This document shows, one piece after another, positions 39,007 through 48,548 of a stretch of 64,000 bases of DNA. Source of the stretch: Leptolyngbya sp. FACHB-8. Its GTDB lineage: Bacteria > Cyanobacteriota > Cyanobacteriia > Elainellales > Elainellaceae. Numbering within the stretch: position 1 is the stretch's first letter; every line of letters starts with the position of its first letter. The position numbers and the translations under genes are program-made. The DNA is taken from assembly GCF_014695575.1 (NCBI RefSeq), contig NZ_JACJOO010000057.1, positions 62,001 through 126,000 of the forward strand, given 5' to 3'. Below the pieces are notes generated by a model that was given only the letters and a program-made list of their open reading frames with translations, was not told the origin of the DNA and ran no database searches.

Positions 39007-39154
39007 TGAACTTCAAGACACCCCGATGTTTCAAAAACAGGGTGCATCCCACTTTTGTAAGTGAAGCGGGCTACGCCCGCTTCACTTACAAAAGTGGATT
39101 TCCAAATTTGCAAAAGTAGGATGCACCCCAAAAACACGCGTGTCTTGAAGTTCA
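39007..39154. terminator. GT4 gene terminator-like palindrome split by element D2
   Basis: Outer arms TGAACTTCAAGACAC (39007-39021) and GTGTCTTGAAGTTCA (39140-39154) are exact complements, now about 120 bp apart. Removing D2 and one copy of its flank leaves a compact stem-loop just after the GT4 stop. The insertion thus disrupted an older hairpin. Confidence 0.75.
39040..39128. repeat. Family D palindromic element, copy D2, with exact 8-bp direct flanks
   Basis: 89 bp. Ends GGGTGCATCCCACTTTTG and AAAAGTAGGATGCACCC; inner stem TAAGTGAAGCGGGC-TAC-GCCCGCTTCACTTA. CAAAAACA lies at 39032-39039 and 39129-39136, immediately outside both ends: an exact 8-bp target-site duplication. Confidence 0.93.
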
Positions 39155-39160
39155 GGGCTT

Positions 39161-39242
39161 ATAACAAGTAAGGTTAAATACCGATGATAAAAAGTGGTGC
39201 GGCGCTTTGCGCCGCACCACTTTTTATCATCGGTATTTAACC
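39161..39242 (+). repeat. Family E hairpin element, copy E1
   Basis: 82 bp. Reads ATAACAAGTAAGGTTAAATA, then the long stem CCGATGATAAAAAGTGGTGC with its complement (loop TTT). The second copy, E2 (53365-53446), is the same length and inverted. Confidence 0.75.
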
Positions 39243-39400
39243 CGACATGATATTACGTATCGATGTTGGTGATGGGGGCGGCGCACTCCACCACTAACAT
39301 TGATGGGGTTGAGGTCGAAAGTACAGGTGAACTCTGCTAGATTTAGCCATAGAAATAGGCATTGCCTATCCCTCCTATTAAGTTCTGGCTGCCCGTCTGG

Positions 39401-40990
39401 ATGAGTGATCCGTCGCCCCACGTTCCCAAATTGCGCCCCTATCAGGTGCAATTGATTAAAGACCTCTATGACAAGCTGGGGGAGGGCTACAAGCGAGTAG
39501 CCGTGATCGCCGGAACGGGAGCTGGGAAAACCATTATTGCGGGGCAAATCTGCGCCCATGCCGAGTCGCGAGGCTGTCGTCTGCTGTTCCTGGTGCACCT
39601 AGATGTGCTGGTGGGGCAGACCTACGAAAAGATGCGAGATTTTGGGTTGCACTGTGGCTTCATCAAAGCTGGTTGGAAGGAAGACCCCAGTGCCCCTATC
39701 CAAATTGCCAGCGTGCAGACCATGGGCAAGCGTACCTGGTGGAAGAAGTGGCACGCTGATGTAGTGCTTTACGACGAAGCCCATACGACTGTCTTTAGCC
39801 GGGTAGGGCAGCAGTTGCTCTATCACACCCATACCGATGCTGTACACCTGGCACTGACCGCAACGCCCTACCGTTTAGGTCAGGATCAACTCGGGGATCA
39901 CATGGAAACCCTGGTTTCCTCCCCGGTACCTTCCGAGTTACAGAAGATGGGTTTCCTGGCACCGATGAAGTACTACGGTATGACCCAGGAGGACCGCGTT
40001 GACCTGGCCGATGTGCGAACGGTAGCGGGGGATTTTGATGAGCGAGATTTAAAGGTGGCGTGCGATCGCCCCGAACTCGTCGAACGCATTGTGGAAGAAT
40101 GGCACCGCCTGGTGCCCGACAAGCGCACGATCGCCTTCTGTGTGGATGTAGAGCACGCCCGTCACGTTGCCGATGCCTTTAACCAGGCCGGGGTGTCAGC
40201 AGCTACTGTAGACGGCAACACTCCGATCAAGGAGCGCCAGCAGCTCTATCATGCTCTGCGAGATAACGAATTGCTGGTCTTGACCTCCTGTAACGTTATC
40301 AGCATTGGCTTTGATGAACCCAGTGTGGAAGCGGGCCTACTGCTCCGTCCCACCCAATCTCGCGCCCTGCACTTTCAGCAGATTGGTCGGGTAATGCGGA
40401 TCTCGCCCAAAACCGGCAAGCTCTACGGCACCATCCTGGATCAGGCAGGCAACCTGGAACGTTTGGGCTTCCCCGAAGATATTCGCGAGTACACCCTGCC
40501 CAACCGAGAGGATGCCGAAAACCAGGGCGTGGGTAGCGCACCCACCAAAATGTGTCCGTGCTGCGGCTTCATCGTGTGGATTTTCGTGATGACCTGCCCG
40601 GAATGTGAGCATCAGTGGGTGAATGAAGCTCCCCTTCCTCTAACCGAGTTGGCAGAAGTTCTCAGTGAGGAGCAAATGGCTATGCTCCAGGAACAGGAGA
40701 TGCTGCGGGTATTCCATGAATTACGCAAACGCCATTTCCGCGAAGGGGCATCCCCAGCCTGGACAACGCGCAAATTCTTCGAACAATTTAACTGTTTGCC
40801 TAAGGATGTGTGGTGCCTGGGATCGATCTTTGGCAAGCATCCCAGCACGGATAACAAGTATGAATACAAGCATTATTTGATGACATTAGCCCAACAACAA
40901 GGCAAATCTATTTCCTGGGTCGTTAGCGAATATCAAAAGGAATTTGGCTCATCCAATTGGCAAGAAATCATTTTTGATCGCATGGCATAA
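39401..40990 (+). CDS. Superfamily 2 DEAD/DEAH helicase, RadD-like, with zinc motif
   Basis: 529 residues from ATG 39401 (MSDPSPHVPKLRPYQ). Q-motif-like LRPYQVQLI, motif I GTGAGKT, motif II DEAH, motif III TATPYR, motif VI QIGRVMRIS. After the helicase core a CPCCGF ... CPECEHQW pair provides four cysteines for zinc, as in E. coli RadD/YejH. The C-terminal 110 residues (EMLRVFHELRKRHFREGAS) also resemble that family. RadD proteins take part in recombinational DNA repair; this role here is inferred. Confidence 0.85.
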   Translation: MSDPSPHVPKLRPYQVQLIKDLYDKLGEGYKRVAVIAGTGAGKTIIAGQICAHAESRGCRLLFLVHLDVLVGQTYEKMRDFGLHCGFIKAGWKEDPSAPIQIASVQTMGKRTWWKKWHADVVLYDEAHTTVFSRVGQQLLYHTHTDAVHLALTATPYRLGQDQLGDHMETLVSSPVPSELQKMGFLAPMKYYGMTQEDRVDLADVRTVAGDFDERDLKVACDRPELVERIVEEWHRLVPDKRTIAFCVDVEHARHVADAFNQAGVSAATVDGNTPIKERQQLYHALRDNELLVLTSCNVISIGFDEPSVEAGLLLRPTQSRALHFQQIGRVMRISPKTGKLYGTILDQAGNLERLGFPEDIREYTLPNREDAENQGVGSAPTKMCPCCGFIVWIFVMTCPECEHQWVNEAPLPLTELAEVLSEEQMAMLQEQEMLRVFHELRKRHFREGASPAWTTRKFFEQFNCLPKDVWCLGSIFGKHPSTDNKYEYKHYLMTLAQQQGKSISWVVSEYQKEFGSSNWQEIIFDRMA

Positions 40991-41019
40991 AGACTCAAGT
41001 ACTCGGCAGCTTAAGTCGA

Positions 41020-41054
41020 CCATGTTGGAAGGTGCTTTGCACCTTCCAACATGG
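41020..41054. terminator. Perfect hairpin after the RadD-like gene
   Basis: CCATGTTGGAAGGTGC with loop TTT and its exact complement; 29 bp past the stop. Confidence 0.8.
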
Positions 41055-41123
41055 GTTGGTTTCCGACGCTAGGACTAGATTGTAGGGTGGAGCAGACTGC
41101 CAACCTGCAATCCTTGCCAGTCG

Positions 41124-41438
41124 TTATTTGGCAGAGGTGTCAGGGGCGATCGCCTCTCGCTTCTGCTGAATGGCCTGGCGAAAACCCAGGACGACCAGAA
41201 TGTTGGCGAGGGTCAGGAAAACCTCTGCACTGCCGTGGAGCCAGTCGACATTCGCGAGTTCATCATGATAGGCGACTTTGGCATAGATTCCCGCAGGGAT
41301 GGTAATGGCAACGAATACCAGAGTCATGTAGAACCCAACCAGGGCAAGCCGTGGGGTTTGCTGGGAACGGGTGAGAAACCAGAGAAATCCGAGATACGGG
41401 AAGAGGGAAAGGGCAAACAGGTTTTCTTTTGCAAACAT
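41124..41438 (-). CDS. DUF3593-like small membrane protein
   Basis: 104 residues with three hydrophobic helices: FALSLFPYLGFLWFLTRS, LVGFYMTLVFVAITIPAGIYA, and VFLTLANILVVLGFRQAI. This pattern, with FPYLxFLwFL near the start and a His-Gly pair (WLHGSAE), matches the cyanobacterial/plastid DUF3593 family. A thylakoid-membrane location is possible. Function unknown to me. Confidence 0.75.
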   Translation of the reverse strand: MFAKENLFALSLFPYLGFLWFLTRSQQTPRLALVGFYMTLVFVAITIPAGIYAKVAYHDELANVDWLHGSAEVFLTLANILVVLGFRQAIQQKREAIAPDTSAK

Positions 41439-41713
41439 TAAAAGTTAAGGCAGATTGTCCATTTCTTAGAATACTGCCTGAGCAAAGGGCCGTTGTCGGC
41501 GTTGCCTATATTAACTGCGCGCCATATATATTCATAGATCCCTAACATAAAGAAAGCTTGATCCTCGCCAGATACATATTCGAAATCGTTCTTGGCAAGC
41601 CTAGCAGGGTGTATCTTTTCCCATGATCCCAAGGATTGCTTGTGAAACACACTCGGTGATCCAGGAATACCTCTAAAATGTTTTGGACTCACTGCATATT
41701 GTAAAGACAGCCT

Positions 41714-44700
41714 ATGCCCCGCCGTAATGACATCCGCAAAATTTTGCTGGTTGGTTCTGGTCCCATTGTGATTGGACAAGCCAGCGAATTTGACTACTCT
41801 GGCACTCAGGCGTGTAAAGCGTTACGGGATGAGGGCTATGAAGTAGTGCTGATTAACTCGAACCCGGCCACCATCATGACCGACCCGGAGATGGCCGATC
41901 GCACCTACATTGAACCCCTCACCCCAGAAATCGTCGAAAAGGTCATCGAAAAAGAACGCCCGGATGCCCTGCTGCCAACGATGGGGGGCCAAACCGCCCT
42001 CAACCTGGCCGTAGCCCTCTCCAAAAATGGCGTATTAGATAAGTATGGTGTGGAGCTGATTGGAGCCAAGCTTCCGGCCATTGAAATGGCGGAAGATCGC
42101 AAACTCTTTAAGGAAGCCATGGAACGGATTGGGGTGGCGGTGTGCCCCTCCGGTTTGGCGGAGACGATGGAAGAGGCGCGGGCGATCGCCCAACAAATCG
42201 GCAAGTATCCGTTGATTATTCGCCCTGCTTTCACCCTGGGCGGTACGGGTGGCGGTATTGCCTACAACCAGGAAGAATTTGAGGAGATCGCTCAGAGTGG
42301 TCTGGATGCCAGCCCTGTCTCGCAAATCCTGGTGGAGCAATCTCTGCTGGGATGGAAAGAGTACGAGCTGGAGGTGATGCGTGACCTGGCCGATAACGTG
42401 GTCATCATCTGCTCCATCGAGAACCTTGATCCCATGGGGATTCACACCGGGGACTCGATCACCGTTGCCCCTGCCCAAACGTTGACGGATAAGGAGTATC
42501 AGCGGTTGCGCGATGCTTCTATCAAAATCATTCGGGAAATTGGGGTAGAGACAGGTGGTTCCAACATTCAATTTGCGGTGAACCCTGTTACGGGTGAGGT
42601 CATCGTCATTGAGATGAACCCGCGTGTATCCCGTAGTTCGGCGCTGGCGTCTAAGGCAACAGGCTTTCCGATCGCCAAGATGGCGGCAAAACTGGCGGTG
42701 GGCTACACCCTGGATGAAATTCCGAACGACATCACCAAGAAGACCCCGGCTAGCTTTGAGCCAACTATCGACTATGTGGTGACGAAGATTCCCCGCTTCG
42801 CCTTCGAGAAGTTTCCCGGTTCGGAGCCGGTCTTGACTACCCAGATGAAGTCAGTGGGTGAGGCGATGGCGATCGGGCGAACCTTCCAGGAGTCCTTCCA
42901 GAAAGCGTTGCGATCGCTGGAAACGGGACGAGCCGGTTGGGGATGCGATCGCGCCGAAAAGCTCCCCAACATTTCCCAAATCCAGGCAGGCTTGCGTACC
43001 CCGAACCCTGACCGGATTTTTACGGTACGCCATGCCATGTCTATGGGTATGAGCGTGGAGGAAATCTACGAACTCACCAGCATCGACCCCTGGTTCCTCG
43101 ACAAGCTCCAGGAAATTTTGGAAACGGAGAAGTTCCTCAAGCGCACACCGCTGAAGGAACTGACCGAGGACAAGATGCGGTATGTGAAGCAGCAAGGGTT
43201 TAGCGATCGCCAAATCGCCTACGCTACCAAGACCACCGAAGACGAAGTGCGGACCTACCGCAAATCCCTCGGCATCATCCCGGTCTACAAAACTGTGGAT
43301 ACCTGCGCGGCCGAGTTTGAAGCCCTCACCCCTTACTATTACTCCACCTACGAAACGCCGTACCAGAACCTGACTGATGGTGACGACCCGATCGCCTCTG
43401 TCGAAACGGAAGTACTGGCTTCCGAACGTCGCAAGGTGATGATTCTGGGGGGTGGCCCGAACCGGATTGGGCAGGGGATTGAGTTTGACTACTGCTGCTG
43501 TCACGCTTCCTTCGCGCTGAGGGATGACGGGTTTGAGACCATCATGGTCAACTCCAACCCAGAGACCGTTTCGACGGACTATGACACGAGCGATCGCCTC
43601 TACTTTGAACCCCTCACGAAAGAGGATGTGCTCAATATTATTGAGGCAGAAAATCCCGAAGGTATCATTATCCAATTTGGTGGTCAGACTCCACTGAAGT
43701 TGGCGGTACCGTTGCAGCAATACCTCAACTCCCTGGAAAGCCCCACCCTCAAAATCTGGGGAACTTCTCCCGATGCCATCGACACTGCTGAAGACCGCGA
43801 ACGCTTCGAGCACATCCTGCGGGAACTAGATATTCGCCAACCCGCTAACGGGATTGCCCGCAGTACCGCTGAAGCGCTCCAGATCGCGAAACAGATTAGC
43901 TATCCCGTCGTGGTGCGTCCCAGCTACGTGCTAGGCGGTCGCGCGATGGAAATCGTCTACTCGGACGAAGACCTGGAGCGCTATATGGCCTATGCGGTGC
44001 AGGTAGAACCCGACCACCCCATCCTGGTTGACCAATATCTGGAGAACGCGATCGAGGTGGATGTGGATGCGATCGCTGATCACACTGGCCAGGTCGTCAT
44101 CGGTGGCATCATGGAGCACATCGAACAGGCCGGAATTCACTCCGGCGACTCTGCCTGCTCTATTCCCACTATCTCTCTTTCCGATGAAGTGCTGACCACC
44201 ATCCGCATCTGGACGGAGAAGCTGGCGAAGGCCCTCAATGTAATCGGCCTAATGAATGTGCAGTACGCGATTCAGGGTACGGCTGATGGGGAAGACAAGG
44301 TCTACATCCTGGAGGCAAACCCCCGCGCATCCCGGACGGTGCCTTTTGTGTCGAAGGCGATCGGCGTACCTCTGGCGAAGATGGCCTCCCGCATTATGTC
44401 GGGCAAAACCCTGCAAGAGCTGGGCTTTACCGAGGAAATTATTCCCAAACATATGGCGGTGAAAGAGGCGGTGCTTCCCTTCTCGAAGTTCTCTGGCACC
44501 GACATCATTTTAGGGCCAGAAATGCGCTCTACGGGTGAGGTGATGGGTATCGATACAGACTTTGGTAAAGCGTTTGCCAAGGCAGAACTGGCTGCATCCC
44601 AGCTACTCCCCCTAAAGGGTACGGTGTTTGTGTCGATGAACGATCGCGACAAAGTATCTGCCGTTCCCGTCGTCCAGGGTCTTATGGAGTTGGGCTTCCA

Positions 44701-45010
44701 TGTGGTAGCAACATCGGGCACACGTCAGGTGTTAAAACAACACGATGTGGATGTGGAACTGGTGCTGAAGGTGCATGAGGGTCGGCCTAATGTGATGGAT
44801 GCCATCAAGAACCACGGCATCCAGTTGATCGTGAACACTCCCCTGGGTCAAGAGGCTCAGTTAGACGATCGCACGCTCCGCCGCGCGGCCCTGGTTTACA
44901 AGGTGCCGACGGTGACAACGATCGCTGGAGCCAAGGCAACGACCGCTGCTATCCGCTCCCTCCAGGCCAACCCGCTCGACGTAAAAGCCATTCAGGATTA
45001 CATCCGGTAA
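41714..45010 (+). CDS. carB: Carbamoyl-phosphate synthase, large subunit
   Basis: 1098 residues. Makes carbamoyl phosphate from bicarbonate, ATP and glutamine-derived ammonia, feeding pyrimidine and arginine synthesis. Two homologous ATP-grasp halves are clear ([20 protein letters not shown] and [19 protein letters not shown]), with Glu/Arg metal-site motifs [16 protein letters not shown] and [18 protein letters not shown]-terminal MGS-like allosteric domain ([14 protein letters not shown]) binds UMP/ornithine in homologues. carA is not in the window. A T-run terminator follows. Confidence 0.97.
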   Translation: MPRRNDIRKILLVGSGPIVIGQASEFDYSGTQACKALRDEGYEVVLINSNPATIMTDPEMADRTYIEPLTPEIVEKVIEKERPDALLPTMGGQTALNLAVALSKNGVLDKYGVELIGAKLPAIEMAEDRKLFKEAMERIGVAVCPSGLAETMEEARAIAQQIGKYPLIIRPAFTLGGTGGGIAYNQEEFEEIAQSGLDASPVSQILVEQSLLGWKEYELEVMRDLADNVVIICSIENLDPMGIHTGDSITVAPAQTLTDKEYQRLRDASIKIIREIGVETGGSNIQFAVNPVTGEVIVIEMNPRVSRSSALASKATGFPIAKMAAKLAVGYTLDEIPNDITKKTPASFEPTIDYVVTKIPRFAFEKFPGSEPVLTTQMKSVGEAMAIGRTFQESFQKALRSLETGRAGWGCDRAEKLPNISQIQAGLRTPNPDRIFTVRHAMSMGMSVEEIYELTSIDPWFLDKLQEILETEKFLKRTPLKELTEDKMRYVKQQGFSDRQIAYATKTTEDEVRTYRKSLGIIPVYKTVDTCAAEFEALTPYYYSTYETPYQNLTDGDDPIASVETEVLASERRKVMILGGGPNRIGQGIEFDYCCCHASFALRDDGFETIMVNSNPETVSTDYDTSDRLYFEPLTKEDVLNIIEAENPEGIIIQFGGQTPLKLAVPLQQYLNSLESPTLKIWGTSPDAIDTAEDRERFEHILRELDIRQPANGIARSTAEALQIAKQISYPVVVRPSYVLGGRAMEIVYSDEDLERYMAYAVQVEPDHPILVDQYLENAIEVDVDAIADHTGQVVIGGIMEHIEQAGIHSGDSACSIPTISLSDEVLTTIRIWTEKLAKALNVIGLMNVQYAIQGTADGEDKVYILEANPRASRTVPFVSKAIGVPLAKMASRIMSGKTLQELGFTEEIIPKHMAVKEAVLPFSKFSGTDIILGPEMRSTGEVMGIDTDFGKAFAKAELAASQLLPLKGTVFVSMNDRDKVSAVPVVQGLMELGFHVVATSGTRQVLKQHDVDVELVLKVHEGRPNVMDAIKNHGIQLIVNTPLGQEAQLDDRTLRRAALVYKVPTVTTIAGAKATTAAIRSLQANPLDVKAIQDYIR

Positions 45011-45035
45011 GATTGAACTCTAGCTATCAATTCTT

Positions 45036-45073
45036 AAACCCTCTGTTTCTTATTGAAGAAATAGAGGGTTTTA
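45036..45073 (+). terminator. Intrinsic terminator of carB
   Basis: AAACCCTCTgTTTCT ... AGAAATAGAGGGTTTT stem followed by TATTATT; about 25 bp past the stop. A classical terminator, unlike the long palindromes elsewhere. Confidence 0.85.
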
Positions 45074-45124
45074 TTATTGGTACAAGGAATTTATGAGTTA
45101 TGTCAACTCTGTTGATTAACCATA

Positions 45125-45181
45125 AAACCAAAGGCGGGAAGTGTGTAATGCTTCTCATTGCACACTTCCCGCCTTTGGTTT
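45125..45181. repeat. Long palindrome after the carB terminator
   Basis: AAACCAAAGGCGGGAAGTGTG (21-bp arm) and its complement, plus AATG/CATT pairing around a small loop. About 100 bp before the HEPN gene and clearly separate from the carB terminator. Confidence 0.75.
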
Positions 45182-45282
45182 CTTTGACCAGATTTGATAT
45201 TAGACAGGATATTAGGAGAATTATACGGCAAATAAAAACTTAAACTACAATTGTACTACTCATTAAGCTGGATACATAAGAC

Positions 45283-46746
45283 ATGATAGAAGAATCTGTA
45301 ATTCTCCAAAGAATAAGCGGTTTCCTTAATACTCTTAAAGAATTTGTCCTGAACTGTAAAAACACTAGGGCAATCGACTGTGGTAAATACCAAGGAAACA
45401 TTCGCTTGGCCTCTAATGTCGTTGTGGAAGTCAAAGCTACAAATGTTAGCTATGAAGAAGGTAAGCTGAGAAATCTAAAGCTAGAGCAATCAGTACTTTT
45501 TGGTCCACACTGGGGGTCAGTAGAGTATATCTTTGAAGACTGTATTCTAAATTCGGATGAATACCTTACGCTGCTTAATGATTTAGAAAATCTTTATCAA
45601 TTTACAGAAGCTCAGAAGAACTTTCCACTCTTCGTTAGGAGAGTGATAAGAACTTTGCTAGAGGGTGAACAAGATACTGATGAAAAATTAAATGAGCTCT
45701 CAAGTTTATGTTTGAATAGTTTTTATGGAAGACCCTTTAAATATGGATCTGAGAGTTTTATATATGGAATTGAACTTGAGCTGGGTAACATTCAGCTTGA
45801 AGTCCACCAAATCAAAGTAAGGATCAGTAAATTAACTAATGAAGATTTTGAATTTAAGGGCTCGGTTGATGAACTAATTAAATTAGAGAAAGAGAGAAAT
45901 TTTGCTCCAAGAATTCCATTAGCAAAACTAGAAGTAGAGTTTGACGGCTTTTCAAGGGGAGATATATACCCGAAAACGCAAAAAATTATAACTGCTCTTA
46001 GGCTGTTCAGGGTTGGAAGTGTTGATTATAACTGTATGCGAGAGTATTCCAACTCGCTAACGGATGAGGAATTTCTTAGTCTTAATGAGTATGGCTACAA
46101 AACTGCAACGATTAAATACTTTAGTAATGTTGGAAATCTAAATAGGGCCTTCGATACATATCAAATAAAGGAAGAAGAATTACCATCTCTGGAGGCTTTT
46201 TTAGGGATGATATACTTAGAAATTCCACATAACTTTTATGGCGGTGATCTTAAAAAGAATTACTTAAGCATATCATATGACAGATATGTAACTGCTCTGC
46301 TAGATGGTCAGTCTTTGGAATACCGGATAGCGTCTGCAGTTATGGGACTTGAAAGTATCTACCTAACGGAGAGTATGGAGCTAAAGTACCGCTTAAGTGT
46401 CAGAGCAGCGAGAGTTCTGAGCATTTGGTCTGATAAGAATTCCAACTTTAGTCCAGGTAAAATCAAGCTGTTAATAAGTTATGCATATGATATTAGAAGT
46501 GCATTTGTTCATGGTGATGAACCGAATAAAGATTTGCCGAAAAAGATTAAAAACTATGTCCCGGATATAAACCATTTTCTTCTTGTTATTCTTGGGTACT
46601 TACGTATATCCATTGCCCTTCATCTAATGTTAAAAATTAGTAAAAAGGATTTTGTCGCTCAAATTGACAACTCATTAATTGATGATGATTGCTTGTATTT
46701 ATTAAAAGAGAAAATCCTTGCTTTTAAGGAGGTAATACCTGTTTGA
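45283..46746 (+). CDS. HEPN-domain protein (Apea-like), probable acquired gene
   Basis: 487 residues. The C-terminal 150 residues form a helical HEPN-type domain: YRIASAVMGLESIYLTES, YRLSVRAARVLS and the ribonuclease motif R405-SAFV-H410 in YDIRSAFVHGDEP, matching the Rx4-6H signature. This layout, with a long variable N-terminal part, fits the Apea-like HEPN family, whose HEPN relatives include toxins and phage-defence RNases. Visibly AT-richer than its neighbours, with few HIP1 sites, and without a partner gene, so horizontal acquisition is likely. An antitoxin, if any, is not adjacent. RNase activity is inferred. Confidence 0.75.
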   Translation: MIEESVILQRISGFLNTLKEFVLNCKNTRAIDCGKYQGNIRLASNVVVEVKATNVSYEEGKLRNLKLEQSVLFGPHWGSVEYIFEDCILNSDEYLTLLNDLENLYQFTEAQKNFPLFVRRVIRTLLEGEQDTDEKLNELSSLCLNSFYGRPFKYGSESFIYGIELELGNIQLEVHQIKVRISKLTNEDFEFKGSVDELIKLEKERNFAPRIPLAKLEVEFDGFSRGDIYPKTQKIITALRLFRVGSVDYNCMREYSNSLTDEEFLSLNEYGYKTATIKYFSNVGNLNRAFDTYQIKEEELPSLEAFLGMIYLEIPHNFYGGDLKKNYLSISYDRYVTALLDGQSLEYRIASAVMGLESIYLTESMELKYRLSVRAARVLSIWSDKNSNFSPGKIKLLISYAYDIRSAFVHGDEPNKDLPKKIKNYVPDINHFLLVILGYLRISIALHLMLKISKKDFVAQIDNSLIDDDCLYLLKEKILAFKEVIPV

Positions 46747-47129
46747 CAATTTAAGATAAATGAAATTTGGTGGTTAAAATCAATTTCAACATATTTTAGA
46801 AGGAGTATTTGAAAAGATAGATTTTGATTATTCCGCAGTCAACTTCTTGCATGAAGAATTGAGGGAGAGATCACCAGATAAACACCAGTGATGGGGGTTA
46901 GAGGAGGCTGATCGCTTGCTAAAGCTGGAAAAGGGCGCTCGCTTGTTGGGTATGAGGGGACGATCGCTTAGTACCCAGCCTAAAAGTTACTTGGCTGAAA
47001 AGTGCTTCTGTGGAACTATTAGTGAATCTTTTGGGTCGAGGAGGGTAGAGGCGATCGCTCTAATGCAAGCCTCTTAAAGGCGCAAGACCAGGGAGTGAGC
47101 TGATCATTACGATTTCACGAGCAACCACC
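46747..47129. other. AT-rich to mixed stretch after the HEPN gene, possibly decayed coding
   Basis: At about 46787-46891 one frame reads QHILEGVFEKIDFDYSAVNF and onward to a stop without a start codon, suggesting the remnant of a lost gene that arrived with the HEPN gene. The second half is normal GC with GCGATC sites. Confidence 0.35.
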
Positions 47130-47648
47130 ATGCGAAAAATTATTTGTTTAGCAACCTGTATTGGGGTGCAAAGTTTTCTGCTGCTAGCGCCAGCCCTGGC
47201 TCAGGCACCCAGTCGTACCCAAGTACAGATAGGCCCAAGTGAAACATCTCAAGTTATCAACCGAGCTTCACGGGATATCCGGGCTCAGCAGCGTCTTTGG
47301 ACGGGGCAACGCCTGCGCGACTACCGCTATGTCCTGGAAGTGAGTTGCTTCTGCGCTGAAGAAGTGCGGCAACCTGTGGTGATTGAAGTGCGGGATGGGA
47401 TTCCCACCTCTTACACCTATGAGTCGACAGGACAGCCTGCCAACCCTACCTATTTTGAAAACTACAGCACCGTTCCCAAATTGTTTAATTTGGTGCGGGC
47501 TGCACTCTATCGCAACCCCAATTCTTTGAATGTGCAGTTTAATCCAGAGTTCGGGTATCCCACGCAAATTACGATCGATTATTCGGCCATGATGGCTGAT
47601 GAGGAGATTTATCTCACCATTCGTGATTTGCAGCCATTACAGCAATAA
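47130..47648 (+). CDS. Secreted DUF6174-like protein
   Basis: 172 residues with a clear signal peptide (MRKIICLATCIGVQSFLLLA, cleavage near ALAQA). The mature part carries the DUF6174 pattern: WTGQRLRDYRYVLEVSCFCAEEVRQPVVIEVRDG, then TVPKLFNLVRAAL and FNPEFGYPTQITIDY near the end, with the CFC pair. Periplasmic or exported; function unknown. Terminator at 47669-47709. Confidence 0.8.
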   Translation: MRKIICLATCIGVQSFLLLAPALAQAPSRTQVQIGPSETSQVINRASRDIRAQQRLWTGQRLRDYRYVLEVSCFCAEEVRQPVVIEVRDGIPTSYTYESTGQPANPTYFENYSTVPKLFNLVRAALYRNPNSLNVQFNPEFGYPTQITIDYSAMMADEEIYLTIRDLQPLQQ

Positions 47649-47668
47649 AATCCGTTATTGCTGTCAGA

Positions 47669-47709
47669 TGAAACAGCACAGGGAACTACAGTTTCCTGTG
47701 CTGTTTCAT
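47669..47709. terminator. Terminator after the DUF6174 gene
   Basis: ATGAAACAGCACAGGgAAC pairs with TTCCTGTGCTGTTTCAT; about 20 bp past the stop, directly followed by B4. Confidence 0.75.
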
Positions 47710-47711
47710 GT

Positions 47712-47812
47712 CTAGTACGCTGAGGCGGAAATCCATCACCTATGTTTTTGTGTGGGGTGCGAAGCACCCCACACAAAAACATAGTATGCAAACTTAGGCC
47801 GCAGCCTACTAG
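47712..47812. repeat. Family B palindromic element, copy B4
   Basis: 101 bp, CTAG at both ends, loop GAA, stem TTTTTGTGTGGGGTGC fully G-C paired. Nearly identical outside the stem to B2 and B3. Confidence 0.9.
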
Positions 47813-47846
47813 TGATGCATTCTTGTTGTGTGATGTGCTTTATACA

Positions 47847-47951
47847 TACAGCGCTTTTCAAACGCTTGAAATCTGGTTATTTTTGTGAGAGCCGTGCGCC
47901 GCGCGGCTCTCACAAAAATAACCGTGGCCGACTCAAGCGCAAAGCGCTGTA
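47847..47951. repeat. Family C palindromic element, copy C4
   Basis: 105 bp, ends TACAGCGCTTTTCAAACGCT and CAAGCGCAAAGCGCTGTA, inner stem TTATTTTTGTGAGAGCC around a loop of about three bases (GCC). Only 34 bp from B4. Confidence 0.88.
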
Positions 47952-47984
47952 ACAAGAATGCGTTAGACCTGCTCACACTATCAA

Positions 47985-48443
47985 TTAGGGCCTTGACTCA
48001 CCCACTTCTTCCAAAATGGCCCAATCTTGATCGTCGCACTGGCCTACTAATAAAGAGAAGGGACTCGAATACTTCTTTAATGCCGAATAGCGGGTTGCTG
48101 TAATACGGATATTATCTCCTTCTGGGGTATAGGTCACATTGGAGAAGGTGCTGTAATCACCTCTTGCTTTAGCAACTGGCATAGCCGTAATAATTAACGC
48201 CTTCCATTCTGGAGCCTTCATTTCTATCAGGCGCTTTTGTCCATCCGGATAGGTGCGGGTATTCAGCATTCGTCCGCTGTCACAATAAAGGTTCGCTATG
48301 GCCGGATCGTAGGCTAACCCTAGCAATTGATAGTTATTAAAGAGAGCTTGAGCATCTTTTGCCGAAGGCTTTTGGGATGTGGAGGTACAAGCTGCACATA
48401 ACAGGGCGATCGCAAGAACACAAGAATGAGCAATAGTTTTCAT
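47985..48443 (-). CDS. Small lipoprotein of unknown function
   Basis: 152 residues. The signal peptide ends in the lipobox LCAAC, so the mature protein is anchored through its N-terminal cysteine. The rest is a soluble domain (QALFNNYQLLGLAYDPAIAN, YPDGQKRLIEMKAPEWKALI, and VGQCDDQDWAILEEV). No family recognised. It lies downstream of pyrFE on the same strand with about 105 bp between them and may be cotranscribed. Confidence 0.75.
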   Translation of the reverse strand: MKTIAHSCVLAIALLCAACTSTSQKPSAKDAQALFNNYQLLGLAYDPAIANLYCDSGRMLNTRTYPDGQKRLIEMKAPEWKALIITAMPVAKARGDYSTFSNVTYTPEGDNIRITATRYSALKKYSSPFSLLVGQCDDQDWAILEEVGESRP

Positions 48444-48548
48444 TGGAAGCCGATTAGATTGACAGCTAACAGCTAGGTGAACAAGAAGTGAATAGCTTGG
48501 CTAACGTAACTGTGAACAGTATACGTTTCCACGCTCTCCGATTCGTTC

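Noticed and set aside
41438-41779. 113-codon minus-strand frame overlapping the start of carB
   Set aside because: Overlaps a certain gene on the opposite strand and has no recognisable content.
42851-43813. 320-codon minus-strand frame within carB
   Set aside because: Shadow of a strongly coding GC-rich gene; no family resemblance.
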